From positions 558,001-622,000 of the forward strand of contig NZ_FNRF01000001.1 in NCBI RefSeq assembly GCF_900107775.1: 64,000 bases of DNA, written 5' to 3'. The notes under the pieces were generated by a model. The model had not been told where the DNA came from. It worked only from the letters and a program-made list of their open reading frames with translations, and did no database searches. Source of the DNA: Xylanibacter ruminicola (GTDB lineage Bacteria; Bacteroidota; Bacteroidia; Bacteroidales; Bacteroidaceae). Of the stretch, positions 17,047 to 23,771 are shown in pieces (within the stretch, counting starts at the first letter, position 1; each line of letters opens with the position of its first letter). The translations under genes were made by a program, and so were the position numbers.

Positions 17047-17496
17047 TTAGTAATCAAAATCCCAGGCGGATATGTAGTGGTCGAACCTGACGTCTTCGGT
17101 AGGACCGAACTGGGCGATGATGTTCATAATGCCCTCCTGCTGCTCGGGTGTGAGCAGTAGCTCGCCATGATGGGCGCGATAATATGGTCCGTTGCCACGG
17201 CCAAAGAATGAGCTTACACTCTGTCGGGCCTCGGCCTTATGATACTTGTCCACGTTCTTATACAGCTGACTGAATCCCCAGGCCTTCCGTACCAGTTTCT
17301 TCTCACGATAGTAGCAGCACTCGCCATCCAGCCAGGCTGTAGGATATATGGCCATGCCACAACCACGCTCCCCTCGCTTTAGCAGCATGGCCTGATAGTG
17401 CATGCACGTATCTTTTTTACCACACTCGCTATTAAAACACAGGGCATAGCTCCCAGGGATGTTTTCTACTTTCAGTTCTTTCTCTTCCATATTCAT
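17047..17496 (-). CDS. Small Cys-rich protein, DUF6078-like
   Basis: A 149-residue soluble protein without a signal peptide. It has a Cys-rich first half (CFNSECGKKDTCMHY, ERGCGMAIYP, DGECCYYREKK) and a conserved-looking WGFSQLYKNVDKYHKAEARQSVSSFFGRGNGPYYRAHHGE block, then a short acidic C-terminal region. I associate this pattern with the DUF6078 family of Bacteroidales proteins, whose function I do not know; the cysteines could bind zinc. It is immediately downstream on minus of the VapE gene and its left inverted repeat, and may travel with it. Start could be M1 or M3. Confidence 0.6.
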   Translation of the reverse strand: MNMEEKELKVENIPGSYALCFNSECGKKDTCMHYQAMLLKRGERGCGMAIYPTAWLDGECCYYREKKLVRKAWGFSQLYKNVDKYHKAEARQSVSSFFGRGNGPYYRAHHGELLLTPEQQEGIMNIIAQFGPTEDVRFDHYISAWDFDY

Positions 17497-17526
17497 ATTT
17501 TTTTAGTTATTAATCAAAAAATCTCT

Positions 17527-17629
17527 CATCTCTCAACAAATCTCTCAAAACCCTCATAAACACTGGTGATTCGGGCGATGAGAGATGGCTTTTATCCCTC
17601 CCTCATCTCTCCCTAATCTCTCATGCCAT
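17527..17629 (+). repeat. Left inverted repeat flanking the VapE gene
   Basis: About 103 bases that align without gaps to the reverse complement of 19034-19136, with roughly 80 matching positions by eye. Conserved blocks are CATCTCTCAACAAATC, CATAAACACTGGT, GATGAGAGAT and ATCCCTCCCT. It is itself built of ATCTCTC/CTCCCT modules at about 10-bp spacing. It ends 14 bases from the VapE stop codon. Confidence 0.85.
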
Positions 17630-17643
17630 CTCTCCCTACATGT

Positions 17644-18846
17644 CTATGCCACCTTGATAGGCATCACATCGTAGTACGAGATATGAGCACGCTCCCTGTG
17701 CTTAAAACCCAGCGCCTTGATGGTTTTACCCAGTCGAACCTTGTTGCCGATGGTATTGGTGAGCGAAGGATAGCTCTTCTGCATCACAACTATCATCTGG
17801 TCGCAATTCATCGCCTTAGGTACCTCACCTTCTTCAGGATGGCGGAAACATGCCACAAACATCTCGCCCAGGTCCTTCTGTTCCATAAAGTCCTGATTAA
17901 GCAGCTGTATGCGTGCCACCTCGTCGTTACTGAACCAGTAGGGAGCCTTCAGCTCCTGCAACTCGTAAACCACCTGAGCATATAGCTGCAGATAGTCGAT
18001 GTCGCCCTCATTATTAATCAGGTGCCCGTCAGGTATCTGGATACAGATGTATCGGCGACTACCTGTAGGGTCGGTCAGAGGGTGAGGATTGTTGGTAGTT
18101 GCCACAAACGATGCGTATCGAGGGCGATCCTGCTGGGTGCGTCCAAAGATAGGGCGACCATTCACCTTACTTACCGACAGCGTCTGCTTAAGCTTCGACT
18201 GCTGTTTAACGCCAATGGCCTCGAGTTCGTCCAGGTTCACAATGAGATTGTTGGTAAGCGCCATCTCCTTGTCGAACTTATTGCCCAGATTCAGGTGATC
18301 GAGATAATACTCACGCAGTTCAGGGGGCAGCAGTCGACGCACAAAGGTGGTCTTACCACAACCCTGAGCGCCTATAAACGTAGGTACACACTCGTTGCCA
18401 TGTAGCATATCCATCTGCAGCCAATGGGCTACGGCAGAGCGGAGCCAGATGGTGAGATAGTTAAGCTGCTCAGAACTGATGCCAGGTATGCGACCAAATA
18501 TCCTGGCGATATGGTTCTGTCCATCCCATTTGGGTAGAGTAGTCAGGAATGCCTGCGCAGGATTATACACAGGCACCTCCTCAGATTCCACATATTCCGT
18601 TATCTCTGTCTTAGGACTTCCCTTTTCCAGTATCTGTTCACGCTTGGCACGAATCACGATACTGTTCAGGGCCTCCTTAGTTAGAGGTCGGAACACATCT
18701 GCTTTAGGCAGCATAGCATATTCCACCTTGCCGTTTAGGGTGTTTCGGCGGAACACATAATTCTCGTTGAGGAACAGCTCGATGGCGAGCGTTGCCTCCT
18801 GTGAAGCGTTATTTGCCTCACTGGTAGAAACACAGTTTTCAGTCAT
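17644..18846 (-). CDS. VapE-domain P-loop ATPase/helicase-like protein
   Basis: A 400-residue protein. The first 100 residues resemble the primase-linked N-terminal part of phage-type VapE proteins. The virulence-associated E ATPase core follows: Walker A G159-AQGCGKTT (159-167), Walker B LIVNLDELE (201-209), a sensor-like FVATTNNPHPLTDPTGSRRY and an arginine-finger-like RR. The C-terminal 90 residues match the DUF3874-like tail seen in Bacteroidota homologues. These are superfamily 3-related helicases of phages, satellites and islands; no primase, capsid or integrase gene is nearby. It is bounded on both sides by 103-bp inverted repeats. Confidence 0.85.
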   Translation of the reverse strand: MTENCVSTSEANNASQEATLAIELFLNENYVFRRNTLNGKVEYAMLPKADVFRPLTKEALNSIVIRAKREQILEKGSPKTEITEYVESEEVPVYNPAQAFLTTLPKWDGQNHIARIFGRIPGISSEQLNYLTIWLRSAVAHWLQMDMLHGNECVPTFIGAQGCGKTTFVRRLLPPELREYYLDHLNLGNKFDKEMALTNNLIVNLDELEAIGVKQQSKLKQTLSVSKVNGRPIFGRTQQDRPRYASFVATTNNPHPLTDPTGSRRYICIQIPDGHLINNEGDIDYLQLYAQVVYELQELKAPYWFSNDEVARIQLLNQDFMEQKDLGEMFVACFRHPEEGEVPKAMNCDQMIVVMQKSYPSLTNTIGNKVRLGKTIKALGFKHRERAHISYYDVMPIKVA

Positions 18847-18941
18847 ATAAAAAAGATTTTAAAAAGATTTATACTCTTCCTTTAGTCCTTCTCCTTTGGT
18901 CCAGTTTTTGGCGCGCTTTCCACAGCGTGCGTTTCATGGTG

Positions 18942-18972
18942 CAAAGATACAAAAAAAATCGCGGTTTGCAAG
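18942..18972 (-). promoter_or_regulatory. Promoter of the VapE gene
   Basis: CTTG (18969-18972 on minus), 19 bases, TATCTTTG (18942-18949). It is inside the inverted-repeat pair, so the unit carries its own promoter. Confidence 0.65.
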
Positions 18973-19033
18973 TGTTTCCCCCCAATTATTTTCATTTTTT
19001 CTTGAAATGTTAAAATTTGAATGGTGTTGAGAT

Positions 19034-19136
19034 ATGGAGGGAGGGATGAGGGAGAGATTAGGGAGGGATTCTGAGAATCTCTCATCTCCAAAAATACCAG
19101 TGTTTATGCGGGGTTCGAGCGATTTGTTGAGAGATG
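19034..19136 (-). repeat. Right inverted repeat flanking the VapE gene
   Basis: Reverse complement partner of 17527-17629 (see there). It lies upstream of the VapE promoter. Confidence 0.85.
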
Positions 19137-19211
19137 GAGGAATTTACAATAAAAACGTTGTAGATAGTGCAAGCCGACGCCATTGATATCGCCAATAAAA
19201 GCGCAAAAAAA

Positions 19212-19292
19212 TTCCCAACTTGGGAATGTTTTGTCCCCAACCTGGGAACGTTTCGTTCCCACCGTGGGAAGGTTGTGTTCCACTAATGGGAA
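19212..19292. repeat. Four tandem 15-bp palindromes with exact 22-bp period
   Basis: Units start at 19212, 19234, 19256 and 19278. They read TTCCCAACTTGGGAA, TCCCCAACCTGGGAA, TTCCCACCGTGGGAA and TTCCACTAATGGGAA, with 7-base spacers TGTTTTG, CGTTTCG and GGTTGTG. Arms are conserved while the centre varies, so the dyad rather than the exact sequence is kept. The array sits 8 bases before the terminator of the nucleoside kinase gene. A second array of the same geometry lies at 46612-46692. Confidence 0.9.
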
Positions 19293-19299
19293 TATCAAA

Positions 19300-19340
19300 C
19301 AAAAAAGGCTTGCTCGGGATAATTGAGCAAGCCTTTTGTT
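19300..19340. terminator. Terminator of the nucleoside kinase operon
   Basis: Stem AGGCTTGCTC / GAGCAAGCCT (19306-19315 and 19325-19334), 9-base loop, A-run on the left and TTTT on the right. On minus it follows the kinase stop by about 20 bases. The stem is identical to that at 17012-17040; the loops differ. Confidence 0.8.
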
Positions 19341-19353
19341 TTGTTGTTTATTT

Positions 19354-21039
19354 TTAGCCCCTGTATTTGAAGCTGCTGCCACCAACGAACTCACGCATGA
19401 TGCTGGTGGGGGGAATCTCCTTATCGCTGATGGGGATAAAGTAGTGCAGGAACTTTAACAGGCGATGGGCCTCGGCATACTCTGGGCAGTTTTTAGGAAC
19501 TGACGCGAGGATAACCTCGGCATGGGTGCGCAACACGGCAAACTCGATGTTGAGGGCCGAGTTGAACATCACATCGGCTGTTTCCTGGAAAGGTACTATC
19601 CACTGGTCCTCGGCCTCGCACACGCTGTGCCACTGACTGATAGTCTCGCGAGCCGAGAAGGCGCCTTTGTTGTAATCGCGGATAATGCGACGCAGCAAAC
19701 GGTTGTCCTGTGTGGGAATCCAGTTATGATCGTCGAGCGAGATGCTGGTAAGGGCCGAGATATAGATCTTGTACTTGGCCGAATCGGCAATCTGCTTGGT
19801 GAGCAGGGGATTCAGGGCGTGGATACCCTCGATAATCAGCACGCTATCGTTGCTCAACTTAAACTTCTTGCCGTTCCACTCGCGCTTACCTGTTACAAAG
19901 TTATACTGGGGCACCTCTACTACCTCGCCCTTCATCAGACGCTCCAAGTGCTCGCCCAGCAGCTTGTAATCTACGGTCTCGATATTATCAAAGTCGTACT
20001 GACCGTTAGGCAGCTTGGGGGTATCGACACGATTCACAAAGTAATCGTCGGTTGAGAACGAATAGGGGCGCAAACCGCAGGCCAGCAACTGTACAGAAAG
20101 GCGCTTACAGAAGGTAGATTTACCTGAGCTCGACGGTCCTGTAATGAGGACTATACGGATGGGATTCTCTGGATCGCGGAAACGCTGATCGATTTCTTCG
20201 GCGATTTTCACAATCTTCTTTTCCTGCAGGGCCTCGCTCACCTGAATAAGCTCGGAGCCATAGCCACGCAGGATGGCCTTGTTGACATCGCCGGCATTCG
20301 ACAGGCGCATGATGATATCCCAACGCACCTTTTCGGCAAACACCTCGAACGTGCGAGGCATGTCAACCTTCTCGGCCAGTTTGGTAGGGTCGTTCTTATC
20401 AGGCACACGCAGCAACAGGCCGTCGTGATAGCGCTCCAGGCCCCACACCTTGAGGAAGCCTGCCGAGGGCACCAGCGGACCATAGTAATAATCTACGGTA
20501 TCGCCCAGCATATAATAATCGGTATATATCTGACCGCTGGTTTCAATCAGCTTTACCTTATCGGCAAAACCACGCTCGCTGAACACACGTACAGCCTCGT
20601 CGGTTGTGGCCTCGGTGCGACGGAAAGGCAGGTCGAGATCAACAATCTCCTTCATGCGCTGGCAGATTTTCTGCACATCCTCATCCGTCAGGGGCTCGTT
20701 GTTTTTCTTTTTAAAGTTGCAGTAGTAGCCGTTTGAGATGGGGTGCTCCATGTAGAGCTTGCTACCAGGGAACACATCGCTGGTGGCCTTGTAGAGCACA
20801 AAGCACAGCGAACGGGTATAAACACGACGACCTGAACCACTGCGGGCATCAAGGAACTCTACGTCGCGATTCTGATACAAACGGAACTTCAGGCCTTGCG
20901 AGGCGTTGTTGACCTTGGCTGATACTACTGGATACTTAAAATTAAGTTCGCTAGCAAACGCCTGATAAACGTCGGCCAACGATGTGCCTTCAGGGAAACT
21001 CTTGGTGATGTTGTTATTCTTGCAACGGATATGTAACAT
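19354..21039 (-). CDS. TGS-domain nucleoside (uridine) kinase
   Basis: A 561-residue protein. The N-terminal TGS domain (about 1-60) and the following ThrRS editing-like region (about 65-230) resemble the N-terminal part of threonyl-tRNA synthetase. A uridine-kinase/phosphoribulokinase-type domain (about 285-500) follows, with the P-loop GPSSSGKST near residues 296-304, STDDYFVNR, and LIIEGIHALNP. Proteins of this architecture are annotated as nucleoside or uridine kinases acting in pyrimidine salvage. It starts 3 bp after the CBM-like gene, so it is the last gene of a three-gene unit with an unexpected composition. Confidence 0.88.
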   Translation of the reverse strand: MLHIRCKNNNITKSFPEGTSLADVYQAFASELNFKYPVVSAKVNNASQGLKFRLYQNRDVEFLDARSGSGRRVYTRSLCFVLYKATSDVFPGSKLYMEHPISNGYYCNFKKKNNEPLTDEDVQKICQRMKEIVDLDLPFRRTEATTDEAVRVFSERGFADKVKLIETSGQIYTDYYMLGDTVDYYYGPLVPSAGFLKVWGLERYHDGLLLRVPDKNDPTKLAEKVDMPRTFEVFAEKVRWDIIMRLSNAGDVNKAILRGYGSELIQVSEALQEKKIVKIAEEIDQRFRDPENPIRIVLITGPSSSGKSTFCKRLSVQLLACGLRPYSFSTDDYFVNRVDTPKLPNGQYDFDNIETVDYKLLGEHLERLMKGEVVEVPQYNFVTGKREWNGKKFKLSNDSVLIIEGIHALNPLLTKQIADSAKYKIYISALTSISLDDHNWIPTQDNRLLRRIIRDYNKGAFSARETISQWHSVCEAEDQWIVPFQETADVMFNSALNIEFAVLRTHAEVILASVPKNCPEYAEAHRLLKFLHYFIPISDKEIPPTSIMREFVGGSSFKYRG

Positions 21040-21042
21040 ACT

Positions 21043-21588
21043 CTACTGGTGTTTTTTCATACTTACCTTATCGATAGCTATCTTTTGGCAACCAACGCCC
21101 ACAATAGCCAACTGGGCCTTGGCACAGCTACCATGAGCCGTAAACACAGCGTGGTACTGCTGCCACTGGTTGCCTCTGGCACGGATGGTAGCCTCGGCCA
21201 GGGGCTGGCGCTGCTCATCGACCAGCTGGATAATCAGCAGTTTGCAGCCTTCCACACGGCTCTCTTCCTTCAAGGCAGGCAGATTGCGCAGACATACTGA
21301 GAAATCGTACTTGGTGCCCTCGACTACAGGGATACCATCAAAACCCTGGTTATAGATGGTGTCGCAGCAGATAACGGCATAGCAAGGATTATCGGCACTA
21401 ACAGGATCAACATATACCACTACCAGGGGCTTGCGGCTATCCCAAGCGGTGGTGGCATTAGTGCCTTTTTCAACCCTGGGGGTTAATTCAAAATCGCCAT
21501 TACGAATAAGCTCGGCTTCCTGAGCCTGAGCTGTGAGAGTGCATAATGCCAGCAACAGCATCATACAAAGATGTTTACACTTAATCAT
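21043..21588 (-). CDS. Secreted stand-alone CBM4/9-like domain protein
   Basis: A 181-residue protein with a signal peptide (MIKCKHLCMMLLLALCTLTAQAQ) and a single beta-sandwich domain. It lines up with the CBM-like part of the GH51 enzyme at 14974-16989: AELIRNGDFEL versus AELIQNGAFEF, NQGFDGIPVVEGTKYDF versus NDGFDGISVKAGEKYDF, and PLAEATIRARGNQWQQYHAVFT versus LLAETTFDVKNSDWQKFEAVLT (shown in part). No catalytic domain follows. It may bind arabinose-containing glycans at the cell envelope or act as a ligand-binding partner of the SpoIIE sensor upstream (25-bp gap); both are inference. Confidence 0.75.
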   Translation of the reverse strand: MIKCKHLCMMLLLALCTLTAQAQEAELIRNGDFELTPRVEKGTNATTAWDSRKPLVVVYVDPVSADNPCYAVICCDTIYNQGFDGIPVVEGTKYDFSVCLRNLPALKEESRVEGCKLLIIQLVDEQRQPLAEATIRARGNQWQQYHAVFTAHGSCAKAQLAIVGVGCQKIAIDKVSMKKHQ

Positions 21589-21613
21589 ATCAAATATTAT
21601 CTTTTTTTAAAGT

Positions 21614-23677
21614 CTATACTACATGCAGGCAGAGCATGGTGAGATCGTCGTTAGGATCAGCGCCGTTGCGATGACGATTCACCTCGTTCTTCATGGTATC
21701 TACCATATCGCGGGGACTCAGATGGCTGGTACGCTTAACAACGTTAAGCACCTCATCGTCGCCAAACTGCTCGAGTTTCGTGTTCTCGGCCTCGTTCAGT
21801 CCATCAGTATATACAAAGAACAGGTGGCCACGTATATCATCAATTACCTCGCCAGTATATTTCAGTCCTTCCCAAAGGCCGATAGGCGCATTGGATTCCA
21901 TCTCCAGGAATCTGCTCTCGTTGCCATTACCCAGTATGGGGGGATTATGGCCTGCATTACAGAAGTCGAGCTTGCCGGTACGCAGGTTCACCATACCGAT
22001 AAACATGGTAATAAACATGCCGTCGTCGTTATGCTCGCTCAGTTCCGCATTCAGCTCGGTAGCCAACTTAGCAGGCGTGTAGTTACGCTTAACCATAGCA
22101 CGGAACAACCTGATAACCTGGGCCATGAAGAGCGCTGCGGGCACTCCCTTACCTGATACGTCGCCTACGCAGAAGCACAGATTATCGCCAATAATCAGAT
22201 AGTCGTACAAATCGCCTCCTACCTCCTTGGCGGCTGTCATCGAGGCATAGAGATCGAAATCGGAGCGCTGTGGGAACTCGCTGGGTACCATCGACTCCTG
22301 AATGTGGCGGGCAATACGCAACTCACTCTCGATACGCTCCTTGGCCGATGTGGTTTCCTCGAGCTGGTCGTAAGCCGCCTTCAGTTCGTTATGCGCCTTG
22401 TGCAACTTGGCAGCTGCCTTTTGCTTGTAAAGGGCATAAACAATAAAGAAGCCGATAATCAGAATAATAGTAACAACAGCGGCTATCTGACGTTCGCGCA
22501 TCAGCTTGGCCTTATTCTCGGCCAGTCGGGTTTCGTTCTGCTCGGTATTGTAGATAGTGGCCAGTTCGGCAGCATTGTCGGCTCTTGCACGATCGATAGC
22601 TACACTCAGCGAGTCGCAGATAAAGGTACTGATAGCATAAACCGAGTCCTTGCGACCTGCCTTGAGGTTGGCCTCGTACTTCTTCAGATAATAGGTTTCG
22701 AGATTCTCAATCGAGAACTCCATGCGATATTTGTTTACCAACTCATCGAGTCGCTGGAAACAAACGGCTGCATCTTTCCATTGTTTGGCCTCAATCAGGT
22801 ACTCGCCAGCATCGTAGATACCCTCAGGACTCTTACTGAACTTGGTGTTTCTGAAGTCGAGATAAGCCAGATACGACTCCTGCGATTGCCCTAACGATAC
22901 AAGCGCTGTGGCACGATAGATACTACAACGGGCAAGCTGCTTGTCGATATAGTCCTCGTCGGCAGAATATAGCCTCTCGTATTTGTGTACCAGCTCTTCA
23001 TAGCGGTCGCACCAATACAGGGCCTGCTGATACTGATGGGTGGCATTGCACGAGTAAGCCATATTTACAATGCCTGCAATGGCACCTTTGTAAGTAGATT
23101 CGGTAGGTGATGCGCTGATGCGCTCAAGATGCTTGTTATAAGCGCGTTCGAACGATTTCTTAGTAGTTTCTTCCATGCCAGGCAAACGGGCCTGTCCGCA
23201 ACCGATAAACACCAGCAGGTTTACATAATCGGTGGTGGTATCGCAACCTAACACCTCGAGTTTTTCGGCTGCATTGATGGCCTCTTTCAGCGAACCGTCG
23301 TAGTCGCCCTTCAGGTTCAGCAGGTTAGCCAGATGACTGGCCGCCTTGGCGTAATAATCTACCTGCTCGGAATTATTAAAGTTTTCTACTTCGCTCTCGG
23401 CCTTCTTCCAGTAATACTCGGCTGTGCGCTTCTTACCCATGCGGTCGCTGGCATAGCCACTCCAATAGTGCGACTGAACTTCGGAAATAGCACCAATCTT
23501 ACCAAGGCTATCGGCTAAAGACAACAACAACGGATAGTCCTTATGCTTATACGCATCAAGGACTAATCCGTCGGCTGTATTCTTTTCAAGTCCTGTTTCT
23601 TTCCGTTCGCCGCATGCAACCACCAGCATCACCACCAGTGAGAAACAAGCCAGTAGTTTAATAGTTCTGTGGCTCAT
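21614..23677 (-). CDS. TPR-transmembrane-SpoIIE phosphatase, putative lipoprotein
   Basis: About 687 residues from ATG 23677; a TTG four codons earlier is open but too close to the -7 element. The N-terminus (MSHRTIKLLACFSLVVMLVVAC) has a lipobox-like VVAC. TPR-type helices fill about 40-390, a transmembrane helix (QIAAVVTIILIIGFFIVYALY) follows, then a coiled coil and a SpoIIE/PP2C domain with GGDLYDY, GDVSGKG, YTDGLNEAE and NDDLTML. The catalytic domain closely resembles that at 2469-4391, but the sensor is different. It probably dephosphorylates a partner-switching protein; none is encoded in the window. It leads an operon with the CBM-like protein and the nucleoside kinase. Confidence 0.88.
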   Translation of the reverse strand: MSHRTIKLLACFSLVVMLVVACGERKETGLEKNTADGLVLDAYKHKDYPLLLSLADSLGKIGAISEVQSHYWSGYASDRMGKKRTAEYYWKKAESEVENFNNSEQVDYYAKAASHLANLLNLKGDYDGSLKEAINAAEKLEVLGCDTTTDYVNLLVFIGCGQARLPGMEETTKKSFERAYNKHLERISASPTESTYKGAIAGIVNMAYSCNATHQYQQALYWCDRYEELVHKYERLYSADEDYIDKQLARCSIYRATALVSLGQSQESYLAYLDFRNTKFSKSPEGIYDAGEYLIEAKQWKDAAVCFQRLDELVNKYRMEFSIENLETYYLKKYEANLKAGRKDSVYAISTFICDSLSVAIDRARADNAAELATIYNTEQNETRLAENKAKLMRERQIAAVVTIILIIGFFIVYALYKQKAAAKLHKAHNELKAAYDQLEETTSAKERIESELRIARHIQESMVPSEFPQRSDFDLYASMTAAKEVGGDLYDYLIIGDNLCFCVGDVSGKGVPAALFMAQVIRLFRAMVKRNYTPAKLATELNAELSEHNDDGMFITMFIGMVNLRTGKLDFCNAGHNPPILGNGNESRFLEMESNAPIGLWEGLKYTGEVIDDIRGHLFFVYTDGLNEAENTKLEQFGDDEVLNVVKRTSHLSPRDMVDTMKNEVNRHRNGADPNDDLTMLCLHVV

Positions 23678-23706
23678 TCTTCTGCCCAATAATCATTTAT
23701 TGTGGG

Positions 23707-23738
23707 CAAAGATACGGAAAAAGTTTGAAACTTGCAAG
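23707..23738 (-). promoter_or_regulatory. Promoter of the TPR-SpoIIE operon
   Basis: CTTG (23735-23738 on minus), 20 bases, TATCTTTG (23707-23714). Confidence 0.65.
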
Positions 23739-23771
23739 ATATTACATCAAAAATTTATAAATATCGCTCTT

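Larger units (their letters stand above)
17527..19136. mobile_element. Candidate inverted-repeat-bounded VapE unit (about 1.6 kb)
   Basis: A single gene, its promoter and nothing else lie between two long imperfect inverted repeats. This is the layout of a transposon-like or satellite-like unit, but no transposase or integrase is present and no short target-site duplication is evident. Mobility is therefore inference; the repeats themselves are directly visible. Confidence 0.4.
18847..19353. other. Non-coding stretch between VapE and the nucleoside kinase
   Basis: The only gap over 300 bp in the window. It contains the VapE promoter and an approximately 95-base leader, the right inverted repeat, a run of four 15-bp palindromes and a terminator. 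Open frames across it (for example on minus at 19104-19394) are made of repeat sequence and have no coding character. Confidence 0.8.

Noticed and set aside
17644..18846. Prophage
   Set aside because: A VapE gene alone is not enough; no integrase, capsid, terminase or lysis gene is within the window.
19212..19292. CRISPR array
   Set aside because: Repeats are palindromes of 15 bp with 7-base spacers and diverging sequence; real arrays have longer identical repeats and 30-base-class spacers, and no cas genes are present.
19104..19394. Minus-strand open frame across the palindromes
   Set aside because: Its peptide (repeats of the SQVGN/FPSWE kind) is only the translation of the 22-bp repeats and the inverted repeat.
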